Source: Streptomyces sp. MBT53
Lineage (GTDB): Bacteria > Actinomycetota > Actinomycetes > Streptomycetales > Streptomycetaceae
Direction: 5' to 3'
Length of the DNA stretch: 59,545 nt
Assembly (NCBI RefSeq): GCF_016654115.1
Contig: NZ_JAEQAZ010000051.1
Span: 1-59,545, forward strand
The notes below the pieces were generated by a model. It did no database searches, was not told the origin of the DNA, and worked only from the letters and a program-made list of their open reading frames with translations. Made by a program: the position numbers and the translations under genes. Shown here in pieces: positions 24,333 to 33,447 of this stretch (positions within the stretch are counted from its first letter, which is position 1; each line of letters begins with the position of its first letter).

Positions 24333-27300
24333 ATGCGCACTCCCCACTCCCCCGCCGCAGTCCGTTCCCTCCCGGCCCGGATCGTCATCGCGGCGTGCAG
24401 TCTGCTGGTCCTGGTCGGCGCCGTCGCCGGGCTGCCGCTGCTGCTGGCCCGGGTGACCCCCGCCCTGTGGGCTTCGGGCCGCGACGACCTCACCCACCTG
24501 CTGGACCGGCAGGACACCGGCGGAGCGTTCCTGCTGCTGCTCGTCGCCGTGGGATGGACCGGGTGGGCGCAGTTCACGTTCTGCGCCGTACGGGAGTTGA
24601 GCGCGCAACTGCGCGGCCGGTTCTGGCACGCTCCGCGGGGGCTGGGTGCCTCGCAGCGCGCCGCGGCCGTCCTGATCGGCGGGATCCTGGTGCTGCTGCC
24701 CACCGGCTCCGCGCTGGCCACCCCCGCCCAGGCCGCCCCCAGCGCAACCGCCGTCCAACTGCCGGGTCAGGTAGGCGCGGAGAGCGCCGGCGCGGACCGC
24801 ACGGCATCGGCCGCCGACCGCGTGCAGGACGAGACGTACACGGTACGGGAGGTGCGGCCGGCGGAGAGCCTGTGGAGCATCGCCGAGAAGGAACTCGGCG
24901 ACGGCGAGCAGTGGCGGGAGATCGCCGACCTCAACGCGGGCCACACCATGGCGGACGGGGAGATCTTCCGTGCGAACAGCTTCCTGCAGCCCGGCTGGCA
25001 GCTCAGGATGCCGCACGCCGCCGGTACGGCAGGAGGCTTCCGTACGCAGTTGGGAGACGACGCCCCGGCTTCCGCGGACGGCAGCGAGCACGTCGTCACC
25101 GTCCACGCGGGCGACTACCTGTCGAAGATCGCGGAGAAGGAGCTTGGCGACGGCAACGAGTGGCCGAAGCTGTACGAGGCCAGCCGGGGCAAGCCGCAGC
25201 CGGACGGGCTGCCCGCCATCACCGACCCGGACGAGGTCTTCCCGGGGCAGCAGGTGACCGTGCCCGGCGTCCAGGCCGGCCAGCACGCACCGCCGCGCGA
25301 CAGTGGCGACGGTGAGAAGGCGGGCGGCCAGGAGGCCACTCCCCCGGCCGCCCAGACGCCCGACGGTCAGAAGCCGGGCGATGCCGCGGGGGATGAGCAG
25401 GCTCCGACGCCGGGAACCACCACGGCGCCCGCGCCGGAGTCCACGCCCTCCAGCATCCCGAGCAACCGTCCCGCCGAGCACCCCGGCCAGGAACAGTCTC
25501 CTTCCGCGACGCTCACGCCCACCACGAGCTCTGCTCCCTCTGTTGCCTCTCCGTCGGCGTCGTCCGAGGCGTCGAACTCCGCTGCCTCCTCCCCCGCCGC
25601 CACGGCATCCGCGCCGCCGGTATCGACTCCGACGAGCAGTCCGCTGAACCTGCGCACCGTGCTCGGCGCGGGCGCACTGCTGGCGGCCGCCGTCACCGGC
25701 GCTCTGGCGCTGCGCAGGACGTTGCAGCGCCGCCGCCGCAAGCCGGGCGAGACGATCGCCATCGCGCCGGAACCGTCGTCGGCTGAGGCGCAGTTGGCGG
25801 CGGCCGCCGAGCCTGGCGGCGCCGCCCGTCTGGACGTGGCCCTGCGCACGATGGCTTACCGGGCGGCCGAGGAGGGGGACGAGGCGGGCCTGCCCGCGCT
25901 GCGGGCCGCGCGGATCGGTGCGCGCGCGGTGGAGGTGCTGCCCGAGGACCTCGTCCAGGAGCCGCAGGCGCCCTTCACCTCGGGCAAGGCCGGTTGGTGG
26001 GTCCTGGCCGCCGACGCCGATCTCCTGGACGAGGAGACGGCCCATCAGGTGCCGGCGCCGTATCCGGGACTGGCCACGATTGGCAGCACCGAAGCAGGCG
26101 ACCTGGTTCTGCTCAACCTCGCTCGGGTGTCCGCCCTGCTGCTGGACGGCAACCCGGTCCACATCACCGAGGTGTGCATCTCCCTCGCCCTGGAACTCGG
26201 GATGAGCCCGTGGGCGAGCGACGTCGAGATCGTCACCCTCGGGTTCGGCGAGGATCTGCCCGGGCTGCTGCCCACCGCGCGGATCGCGCACATGCGGCAG
26301 GCCAGACACGCGCTGCGCGACCTGAGCGAGCGGCTGCTGGAAGCACACCAGCTGCCCGAGACCAGCCACCAGCCCTACCTGCTGCTGTGCGCATCATCGT
26401 TGGACACGGACACGGCCTGGGAGTTCGCCGAGGTCATCGACAAGGCCGCAGCGGTGCCCGTCACCCTGATTGCGCCGGCGTCGTCCGCGGCCGCGCACTT
26501 CCCCGAGGCCGAGATCCTCAACGCCTCGCTCAGCACACCGCAGCCCCTCGACTCCGTCGGCGCCGACATCACCGTGCAACGTCTGGAGCACGCCGCCTAC
26601 CAACAGATCACCAACGCACTGACGTTGTCCGCCCAGTCAGCCCACCCGGCCGAGGGGCCCTGGCAGGACGTGCCGGACGAGCCCGACAGCACGGCGCCGC
26701 CCCAGCAGACCACGCCGGCAGAGCCCCCAATCACACCCGCGGCCGGGGACACCACGGGCCCTGCGGTGGCGCCGGCAGCGGACGGCGCCAACGGCATCTT
26801 CCCCGCTCTGCTCGCCGCCTCCACCGACCCGTCCGGACTTCGGCTGCTGCCCACCGCTGAACCGCCGCCCCAGGCCGAGGCCAACGCCCCGAATGCCGGC
26901 TCGGCAGCGTCTCCCGCCGCAAAAGTCCCAGAGAGTGACGAACGGGGCGCCGGTGACGACGTCCCCGTACCGGAGACCACGGACGGGAGCGAGGAGGCTC
27001 ATGACGTGCACGCGCCGGAGATCCGGGTCCTGGGTCCGGTCCACGTGACCGGCGTGGAACACACCGGCCACGGCCCACGCATGGCACAGCTCGCCGCGCT
27101 GCTGCATTTCCGGCCCGGACGAAGCGCGGACGTCCTGTGCTCCGACATGGACCCAGTCAGCCCCTGGTCGCCGACCACCCTCAACGCCCGGATACAGGGC
27201 CTGCGCAGTTCCCTGGGCAACGACCCTGACGGCAACCCCTACGTGCCACGCCGCAAATCCGGCGGCGACCCCTACCGGCTCTCCCCCGGCGTGTGCTGCG

Positions 27301-27755
27301 ACTGGAACCGCTTCCTCCAACTCGTCGAACGCGCACTGCCGCTGGGACCCTCCGGCCTCCCCGATCTGGAGCGCGCGCTCGCCCTGGTGCAGGGCCGGCC
27401 CTTCGGCGGCAGGCCCCTGCCATGGGCCGAGCCCTACCAGCAGGAAATGAGTACGCGGATCGTCGACGTGGCACACACCATCGCCACCTACCGCACCCCC
27501 GCCGGCCCACACCACGATCTCAGTGCCGCCCGCCAGGCCGTCGCGACCGGCCTCGACGTCGACAACACAGCGGAACTCCTCTACCGGGACTGGCTCCGGA
27601 TCGAGGCCGCGGCCGGGAACCGGCAGGGCCTTCACACCGCCATCACCCGCGTCCAGCAGGTCAACCGGACATTGGACTGCTCACTGGAGCCGGAGACCGA
27701 GCAACTCATCAACGACCTCCTGGGCACGCCTCGCTCCGACGGGACGCAGTTCTGA
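24333..27755 (+). CDS. Membrane-spanning LysM protein with C-terminal SARP-like HTH and BTAD domains
   Basis: A 1140-residue protein. Membrane segments are at about 16-40, 64-84 and 110-128, then two LysM repeats (about 168-226 and 254-311, each with a KELGDG core), a Pro/Ser/Thr linker, a fourth helix (about 441-461) and a large cytoplasmic part. The C-terminus from about residue 896 (EIRVLGPVHV, MAQLAALLHFRPGRS, LNARIQGLRSSLG, YRLSPGV) matches the OmpR-like DNA-binding domain of SARP regulators and is followed by a bacterial transcriptional activator domain to the end. This joins peptidoglycan binding outside with a transcription-factor-like module inside. Such proteins accompany actinobacterial Tad loci, but their job is unknown; a wall-sensing regulator or a scaffold are both possible. 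Confidence 0.8.
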   Translation: MRTPHSPAAVRSLPARIVIAACSLLVLVGAVAGLPLLLARVTPALWASGRDDLTHLLDRQDTGGAFLLLLVAVGWTGWAQFTFCAVRELSAQLRGRFWHAPRGLGASQRAAAVLIGGILVLLPTGSALATPAQAAPSATAVQLPGQVGAESAGADRTASAADRVQDETYTVREVRPAESLWSIAEKELGDGEQWREIADLNAGHTMADGEIFRANSFLQPGWQLRMPHAAGTAGGFRTQLGDDAPASADGSEHVVTVHAGDYLSKIAEKELGDGNEWPKLYEASRGKPQPDGLPAITDPDEVFPGQQVTVPGVQAGQHAPPRDSGDGEKAGGQEATPPAAQTPDGQKPGDAAGDEQAPTPGTTTAPAPESTPSSIPSNRPAEHPGQEQSPSATLTPTTSSAPSVASPSASSEASNSAASSPAATASAPPVSTPTSSPLNLRTVLGAGALLAAAVTGALALRRTLQRRRRKPGETIAIAPEPSSAEAQLAAAAEPGGAARLDVALRTMAYRAAEEGDEAGLPALRAARIGARAVEVLPEDLVQEPQAPFTSGKAGWWVLAADADLLDEETAHQVPAPYPGLATIGSTEAGDLVLLNLARVSALLLDGNPVHITEVCISLALELGMSPWASDVEIVTLGFGEDLPGLLPTARIAHMRQARHALRDLSERLLEAHQLPETSHQPYLLLCASSLDTDTAWEFAEVIDKAAAVPVTLIAPASSAAAHFPEAEILNASLSTPQPLDSVGADITVQRLEHAAYQQITNALTLSAQSAHPAEGPWQDVPDEPDSTAPPQQTTPAEPPITPAAGDTTGPAVAPAADGANGIFPALLAASTDPSGLRLLPTAEPPPQAEANAPNAGSAASPAAKVPESDERGAGDDVPVPETTDGSEEAHDVHAPEIRVLGPVHVTGVEHTGHGPRMAQLAALLHFRPGRSADVLCSDMDPVSPWSPTTLNARIQGLRSSLGNDPDGNPYVPRRKSGGDPYRLSPGVCCDWNRFLQLVERALPLGPSGLPDLERALALVQGRPFGGRPLPWAEPYQQEMSTRIVDVAHTIATYRTPAGPHHDLSAARQAVATGLDVDNTAELLYRDWLRIEAAAGNRQGLHTAITRVQQVNRTLDCSLEPETEQLINDLLGTPRSDGTQF

Positions 27756-29416
27756 TGAACTCGCCCCGCCCCGCACCGCCCTCCTCGCAAGCCCACATAC
27801 CCCCGCCGGCCCACCCCACGGGGCGCGGTCCGCGCCGTGTCCCGGCCGTTCTCAGCCGTACCCAGCGGGTGCTCGTCGGCGTGGTCGTCTCCGGTGCGAT
27901 GGTCATCGCCGGAATCGGCTTCGCCGGTTCGTACGCCGCCGTACGCGAACTCGCCCTGAAGAAGGGCTTCGGCAACTTCGCGTATGTCTTCCCGGTCGGT
28001 ATCGACGCGGGCATCTGCGTCCTGCTCGCCCTGGACCTGCTCCTGACCTGGATCAGGATTCCCTTCCCGCTGCTGCGCCAGACGGCGTGGCTGCTGACGG
28101 TCGCGACGATCGCGTTCAACGGCGCCGCGGCCTGGCCCGACCCGCTCGGTGTCGGTATGCACGCGGTGATCCCGATCCTGTTCGTGGTCTCCGTGGAGGC
28201 GGCCCGGCACGCGATCGGCCGGATCGCCGACATCACGGCCGACAAGCACATGGAGGGCGTCCGCCTCACCCGCTGGCTGCTCTCCCCCCTCCCGACGTTC
28301 CTGCTGTGGCGCCGGATGAAGCTGTGGGAGCTGCGTTCCTACGAGCAGGTCATCAAGCTGGAGCAGGATCGTCTCGTCTACCAGGCGCGCCTCCACTCCC
28401 GCTTCGGCCGCGCGTGGCGCCGCAAGGCCCCGGTGGAGTCCCTGATGCCCCTGCGCCTGGCCCGCTACGGCGTCCCGCTCGCGGAGACGGCCCCCTCGGG
28501 TCTGCCGGCGGCGGGCATCGAGCCCGTACTGCTGCCCCCCGCCCCGCAGTTGGAGCCGACCGACACGGCCGCACGCAGCCGACCCCCCGAGGCGGCACCA
28601 GCCGTACGCAACGACACGGCACCGGCCGGCGAACACCATCCAGACCTTGATGACAACGAGCCCCCCAAGCAGCCGGAACACACTCAACACCCGGGGCCGG
28701 ACGCAAGCCTGTGGTCCTACACTCTGCCGCAAGAAGCCGCCCACGAAGACGACTACGACCCCGGACACGACCCGGAGGAGGATCCCCACAGGGACGAGGA
28801 ATGGGAGTGGGCGTGGGCGTGGGCGTGGGACGAGGAAACGCCTGCCCCGCACACCGTCCCGGATGAAGCAACGTTCAACTCCGCTCCCCCAGACCCGGGA
28901 GCCGCTGAAACACCCCGCACCGGACGTTCCTCAGACGCCGTGCCTCCCCCGCGAAATGCACAGGCCCCACATCCCGGCCAGGACAAGGAGCCCAACAGGG
29001 GGATTCCGCCCGCCGAGTCGACGCCCGACAAAATGACGACATCGCCTCCACGCAGCCTCACTCCTGTCGACCGCTACTACCTGGCCTGGCACGACCTCCA
29101 GCAACAGCACATGACAGAGCCAGACGCGACCGAGCTGTCGGCGTATCTCGCCAGCCAGGGGATCCTGGACCGCGACAACCAACCCATCAGAGCAAAGACA
29201 CTGGCCCGCTACTTCCTACAATTCCGGATCTACACCATCTGGGCCCAGCACCGAGCCATCGATGACCGCCCGGCCCCCGACCACGTCGCCAAAGACCTCG
29301 CGCAGCACGGCATCACCGCCCAGTACAACCAGCCCATCCACCCACACGACCTCAACAAACACCAACACACCTTCGAACAACGCTGGCAGGCACTCCGCCG
29401 GCAAACAACGCCCTGA
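27755..29416 (+). CDS. DUF2637 membrane protein with long acidic linker and C-terminal paired HTH-like repeats
   Basis: A 553-residue protein. Four membrane helices (about 39-60, 80-100, 108-127, 133-150) form the DUF2637 domain found in Streptomyces plasmid and spread (Spd-like) proteins. A basic segment follows (LLWRRMKLWELRSYEQ), then about 200 Pro/Glu/Asp-rich residues including WAWAWAW. The last 120 residues hold two similar units (ELSAYLASQGILDRDNQPI and VAKDLAQHGITAQYNQPI), which look like small helical DNA- or protein-binding modules. ATG at 27755 overlaps the upstream stop, so it belongs to the pilus operon. A role in intermycelial spread is inference. Confidence 0.72.
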   Translation: MNSPRPAPPSSQAHIPPPAHPTGRGPRRVPAVLSRTQRVLVGVVVSGAMVIAGIGFAGSYAAVRELALKKGFGNFAYVFPVGIDAGICVLLALDLLLTWIRIPFPLLRQTAWLLTVATIAFNGAAAWPDPLGVGMHAVIPILFVVSVEAARHAIGRIADITADKHMEGVRLTRWLLSPLPTFLLWRRMKLWELRSYEQVIKLEQDRLVYQARLHSRFGRAWRRKAPVESLMPLRLARYGVPLAETAPSGLPAAGIEPVLLPPAPQLEPTDTAARSRPPEAAPAVRNDTAPAGEHHPDLDDNEPPKQPEHTQHPGPDASLWSYTLPQEAAHEDDYDPGHDPEEDPHRDEEWEWAWAWAWDEETPAPHTVPDEATFNSAPPDPGAAETPRTGRSSDAVPPPRNAQAPHPGQDKEPNRGIPPAESTPDKMTTSPPRSLTPVDRYYLAWHDLQQQHMTEPDATELSAYLASQGILDRDNQPIRAKTLARYFLQFRIYTIWAQHRAIDDRPAPDHVAKDLAQHGITAQYNQPIHPHDLNKHQHTFEQRWQALRRQTTP

Positions 29417-29427
29417 CCCAGACAAAA

Positions 29428-29458
29428 GAGCCTGATGCACGCTTCGGGTGACAGGCTC
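29428..29458 (+). terminator. Weak hairpin after the transfer/pilus array
   Basis: GAGCCTG (29428-29434) and CAGGCTC (29452-29458) form a 7-bp stem with a 17-base loop just after the last gene of the rightward array. There is no T tract, so it may be a factor-dependent or partial terminator. Confidence 0.35.
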
Positions 29459-29747
29459 GGTCACGCGGTCCGGTGGGCCGGTGTGATCGAGACGGTCTCG
29501 AATTCGACCGGGGCCAGCCGAGGAAGCGAGGCCTGCCCCAAACGCCGGTGAGAGACAGCGCGTGCACGACCGGTGCCAGGGCGCGCAAGGGGTGTTCTCG
29601 TGGCTGCGGCGCCTGCCAGGTGTAGTGCGATTCGCCCTTCTCGCTGGTCTGGGTGCCGATGCCTGTGAGGTACCGGGAAACGCCCGTCCACAGAGCCCGC
29701 GCCCAGCGCTCGCACAGCGGCAGCCGATAACGCAGATCACAGCCTTC
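29458..29747 (-). pseudogene. Transposase tail and unknown coding remnants
   Basis: On the minus strand the segment ending at about 29458 reads HRRLGQASLPRLAPVEFET before a stop, which resembles the C-terminal tail of IS3-group transposases. Upstream, in another frame, about 29580-29747 reads as unrelated coding-like sequence (RYRLPLCERWARALWTG, KGESHYTWQAPQPREHP). No complete gene or clear ends are present. I read this as fused debris from an insertion element and a broken gene. Confidence 0.35.
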
Positions 29748-31160
29748 CTAAATGGCCACGCTGTTGGCGCTGAAGGTGATGGCCTGGTGCGCGCGGCGGG
29801 AGAGGTCGATGACTCGGGGGTCGCGGTGCCAGGGCGCCATGGCACGGACGACGCCGGCGAGGTAGTCGGTGGCGCGGGTCGACCGTACGCGGCTGAGGAT
29901 AATGACGGCGCGCTGTCCGTGTGCAAGGGCTTGGTCCAGGTCGCGGTTCTGGAGATGCGCGGTGGCCAGAACGGTCATCCGCAGTCCGACGGAACGGGTG
30001 AAGTCGTTCGTGGACATGGGGGTGGCCCGGTTGTTCCAGCGCAGGGCCGCGACGGGCAGGCCGAGGTCCCGGTGAATCTCCACGGCGTCGGCCGCCATCC
30101 GGGCGGGCGTGTAGTAGCTGATCCATGCGGGTTCGTCGCCCTGGCCGGTATCGGCGCGTTCCAGGAGCTGTTCGGAGGAGGCGAGCGCGCCGGCGGCGGA
30201 CCGGGCGTCGCCGAGACCGGCGTGGGCGCGGGCCTCGATGAGCTTGGCGAAGGCCAGGACGCGCGGTGCTGCCACGTGCCGTGCACGGTCGTAGGCGCCC
30301 TGCACCATGTCCACGGCTTCGTCGGGGTAGCCGCGCAGGATGGTCTGGAGGGCCATGTTGGTGAGGACGTGGCAGCCGATGTCCAGGCGTCCTGCGGCTC
30401 GGGCCATGCGCAGGGCCTGGATGAAGTGCCGTTGAGCCAGGGCGTGGTGGCCCATGTCGAGCGCACTCCAGCCCGCGACGCGGGCCAGTTCGGCGGTGCC
30501 GGCGAACAGCTCTTTGCCCACGGCGTCGGTGCAGTCGGCGTGCAGGAGCGGGATGGCGCGCTCGTTGAGGAAAGCGGCTGCTGTCGAGGCTGTGCGGGTG
30601 CCGCCGCCGTACTTCGAGTCCGAGCGCTGCGCGGCGGCGGCAGCCGTCCACAGTGCTTCAAGGTCCTGGCGTCCGACGCGGTTTCTGCCGCGGTGGGCGG
30701 CGTCCGCGTCGGTGGGGACGGCCAGCCACCGGGTGACCGGTGTGCTGTAGGCGCCGACGGCGAAGGCGCTGGTGACGAAGGTACGGCGGTGCACGGTGCT
30801 CCAGAATCGTGTCGCGGTATGGACTGCCTGGTGAACGTCCCGGTGGAAATCCAAGCCGACGCGGTCGGCGCTTTGCCCTGCCTGGGCCATGCCTATCTCG
30901 GCCGGGTCGACCGGCCGGCCTAACGGTTCGGCCAGAACCTGGGCGATGAACGCGGGGATGGGCGGGCGGGGAACCATGCCGCGCCGGGTCCAGTTCACGA
31001 CACTCGTATGGGTGTAGGAGGAGGCGATCCCGGCCTGCTCTGCGAGGTCGTTCACGCGGCGGGCCAGCGCGTGGTGGCTCATCCCGGACGCCTCGATCAG
31101 CCGGGCCAGTGCTTCGTTCGGGGTCCTGGCGGTCCTGGCCGGGTGGTCGCTGAGTTCCAT
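29748..31160 (-). CDS. HTH-TPR regulator (NsdA-like)
   Basis: A 470-residue protein. The N-terminal 80 residues form a helix-turn-helix-like region (NEALARLIEASGMSHHALARRVND, TSVVNWTRRGMVPRPP); the rest is tetratricopeptide-like (LAQRHFIQALRMARAAGRLDIG, LGDARSAAGALASSEQLL, LDQALAHGQRAVIILSRVRS). This architecture is that of the NsdA family and related Streptomyces regulators of development and antibiotic production. GAGGTTCTG-type ribosome-site bases lie before the ATG at 31160. It is divergent from the sugar-nucleotide operon, with about 290 bases between, so it may control it. Confidence 0.78.
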   Translation of the reverse strand: MELSDHPARTARTPNEALARLIEASGMSHHALARRVNDLAEQAGIASSYTHTSVVNWTRRGMVPRPPIPAFIAQVLAEPLGRPVDPAEIGMAQAGQSADRVGLDFHRDVHQAVHTATRFWSTVHRRTFVTSAFAVGAYSTPVTRWLAVPTDADAAHRGRNRVGRQDLEALWTAAAAAQRSDSKYGGGTRTASTAAAFLNERAIPLLHADCTDAVGKELFAGTAELARVAGWSALDMGHHALAQRHFIQALRMARAAGRLDIGCHVLTNMALQTILRGYPDEAVDMVQGAYDRARHVAAPRVLAFAKLIEARAHAGLGDARSAAGALASSEQLLERADTGQGDEPAWISYYTPARMAADAVEIHRDLGLPVAALRWNNRATPMSTNDFTRSVGLRMTVLATAHLQNRDLDQALAHGQRAVIILSRVRSTRATDYLAGVVRAMAPWHRDPRVIDLSRRAHQAITFSANSVAI

Positions 31161-31451
31161 GGCAGAACCTCCTGGGAACCGGGTCCCGCCGGATACGCCG
31201 TGCGGCAGGGCCAGTTGGGCTTTCGAGCCTAGGAGCCTGCGACCTGCTGCCGGGCTGTTTCCCCGTTGTGAGCCCCCTTCGTGAGCCTGTGCGGGGCGCA
31301 GCGGCGGCGTTTCATGCGGTCATCGCACTTGCTTTCGAAGTCGCTGCCGGAAGGCCGCGAGGACTCGGGACCCGCCCCGCTGTTCCTCGCGATCAGGTGC
31401 TCCCGGCGGCGTTTCACCCGTCGCGCAACCCCGGGGAAGGGGAACAAGCCC

Positions 31452-32453
31452 ATGAAGGTGCTCGTGACCGGCGGGGCCGGTTTCATCGGCTCCCACTACG
31501 TCAAGTCGCTGCTGGAGGCAGACGGTATATCCCAGGTCACCGTGTTGGACGCCCTCACCTACGCAGGCCACGTCGAAAACCTCGGGGAGGCTTTTCTCGA
31601 CCCGAGGATGACGTTCGTGCACGGCAGCATCCTCGACGGCTCGCTCGTCGAGCAGGTCATGGCCGGGCACAGCCACGTCGTACATTTCGCGGCCGAGTCC
31701 CACGTCGACCGCTCCCTGCAGGCCGGCGGGCCGTTCGTCCAGACGAACGTGATGGGCACCCACATCCTGGTGAACGCCGCCGTGCGGCACCGGATCGAAC
31801 GGTTCGTGCACGTCTCCACCGACGAGGTGTACGGACCGCTGACGGAGGGGACAGCCACTGAGGCCTCTCCGCTGCTGCCGACCGTGCCCTACGCCGCCTC
31901 GAAGGCCGCCAGCGACCTGATCGCCCTGAGCGCCTTCCGCACCTACGGGCTCGGCGTGTGCGTGACCCGCTCCTCGAACAACTTCGGGCCCGCCCAGTAT
32001 CCGGAGAAGATCATCCCGCTGTTCGTCACCCGCCTGCTGCGCGGCGAGGCGGTCACGCTCCACGGCCGGGGCGAGCATGTCCGCGACTGGCTGCACGTGG
32101 CCGACAACTGCCAGGGCATCGGCGCCGTCATGCGCGACGGAGAACCGGGCGAGATCTACAACATCGCAGGCGGGAGCGACCTGACCAACGCCCAGCTGAC
32201 GGAGATGCTGCTGGAGGTGTGCGGCGCCGAGCAGGACCTGGTGACCTACATCCCCGACCGGCAGGCCAACGACCGGCGTTACGCCATGGACTGGTCCAAG
32301 ATCGCCACCCGGCTCGGCTACCGGCCCGTCCGTGACCTGAAGGAGGAACTGGCTGCCACCGCCGACTGGTACCGCCGCAATCCGGAGCGCTGGGCACCAA
32401 TGCTCCAGACTTCCCGTGCGCTGCGTCCGCTCGCCGTCCCGGCCGGAGCGTGA
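31452..32453 (+). CDS. rfbB: dTDP-glucose 4,6-dehydratase
   Basis: A 333-residue short-chain dehydrogenase/reductase of the extended type. NAD-binding TGGAGFIGSH (about 6-15), the SDR catalytic set STDEVYG at 122-128 with Asp124-Glu125 typical of the 4,6-dehydratase subgroup, Tyr147 and Lys151 in YAASK, and RSSNNFGP are all present. It would convert dTDP-D-glucose into dTDP-4-keto-6-deoxyglucose. No dTDP-glucose synthase (rfbA) lies nearby, so substrate must come from elsewhere. ATG at 31452 is backed by GGGGAAGGGG about 10 bases upstream. First gene of a four-gene operon. Confidence 0.92.
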   Translation: MKVLVTGGAGFIGSHYVKSLLEADGISQVTVLDALTYAGHVENLGEAFLDPRMTFVHGSILDGSLVEQVMAGHSHVVHFAAESHVDRSLQAGGPFVQTNVMGTHILVNAAVRHRIERFVHVSTDEVYGPLTEGTATEASPLLPTVPYAASKAASDLIALSAFRTYGLGVCVTRSSNNFGPAQYPEKIIPLFVTRLLRGEAVTLHGRGEHVRDWLHVADNCQGIGAVMRDGEPGEIYNIAGGSDLTNAQLTEMLLEVCGAEQDLVTYIPDRQANDRRYAMDWSKIATRLGYRPVRDLKEELAATADWYRRNPERWAPMLQTSRALRPLAVPAGA

Positions 32454-32457
32454 CGCC

Positions 32458-33447
32458 ATGACCGACACCACCAGCGGGCGTCCCCGGCGGATCCTCGTCA
32501 CCGGCGTGGGCGGAGCCCCGGGCCTCGATGTCGCCCGTCGTCTCCTGGCCCTGGGCTGTGAGGTCATCGCCGCCGACAGCGACCCGGACGCGATCGGCCT
32601 GCGCCTGCCCGATGTCACGGCGCGGGTCACCGTGCCCGCCCGCGACGCCGGCTACGCATCGAGCACGCTGCGGCTGAGCGCCCAACTGCGGCCCGACGCC
32701 GTGGTCTCGGCCGTCGAACAGGAACTGCCCCACCTGTTCGGCCTGCGCAGCGACCTGGCCGGCCTCGGCGTGACGCTCTGGCTGCCCGACCTGCCCGCTA
32801 TCGCGGCCTGCACCGACAAGGCCCGCTTCGCCCGGGTGCTTTGCGACCACCACATCCCCACCCCGCGTACGGTCGGGCCCGACCAGCTCGACGCGGCCCC
32901 CGACGGGCCGCTCGTCGTCAAACCCCGCCGCGGGCAGGGCTCCAAGGACGTCATCCACTGCCGCACCCGTGCCCAGGCGACCGTCCTGTGTGAACTGGTG
33001 CCCGACCCGATCGTCCAGGAACAGGTCGAGGGACGGGAGTTCACCGCAGACTGCCTCATCGACCGCGAGGGGTGCGCCAGCGTCATTCTGCGCCTGCGGC
33101 TGGTCGTCAAGGGCGGACTGGCCATGGTCACCGAGACGTTCCACGACGCCGAGGTGGAGCAGCAGGTGAGGGCGGTCCTGGCGGCCACCGGCCTCGTCGG
33201 CGCCTGCTGCGTCCAGGGCTTCCTGTGCGAGGGCGGCCCGCACCGAGTGGTGATCATCGAGGCCAACGCACGGTTCGGCGGCGGTTTTCCCGCCGCCGAA
33301 GCCGCCGGCGCCGACCTCGTCGGCCAATACCTCAATGGCCTCACCGGCCACCCCGTCGACCACGACCGGCTCCGCTACCGCCCCGGCGTCCGCCTCACCA
33401 AGTCCTACGAGACGCTCGCCGTCACCGAAGGGATCGCCCCGCGATGA
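32458..33447 (+). CDS. ATP-grasp ligase
   Basis: A 329-residue ATP-grasp protein. An N-terminal Rossmann-like pre-ATP domain (RRILVTGVGGAPGLDVARRL) is followed by the ATP-grasp fold: GPLVVKPRRGQGSKDV with the lysine loop, QEQVEGREFTADCLID, and the metal-binding segment VIIEANARFGGGFP. It resembles carbamoyl-phosphate-synthase-like and PylC-type ligases. These enzymes activate a carboxylate with ATP and join it to an amine or similar nucleophile; the substrate cannot be read from the sequence. It lies four bases after rfbB and overlaps the aminotransferase gene, suggesting it acylates an amino sugar, which is inference. Confidence 0.82.
   Translation: MTDTTSGRPRRILVTGVGGAPGLDVARRLLALGCEVIAADSDPDAIGLRLPDVTARVTVPARDAGYASSTLRLSAQLRPDAVVSAVEQELPHLFGLRSDLAGLGVTLWLPDLPAIAACTDKARFARVLCDHHIPTPRTVGPDQLDAAPDGPLVVKPRRGQGSKDVIHCRTRAQATVLCELVPDPIVQEQVEGREFTADCLIDREGCASVILRLRLVVKGGLAMVTETFHDAEVEQQVRAVLAATGLVGACCVQGFLCEGGPHRVVIIEANARFGGGFPAAEAAGADLVGQYLNGLTGHPVDHDRLRYRPGVRLTKSYETLAVTEGIAPR

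Noticed and set aside
33072..33443. Extended N-terminus for the aminotransferase frame
   Set aside because: The translation is Arg/Pro-rich and overlaps the ATP-grasp gene; ATG 33444 gives the normal family start.
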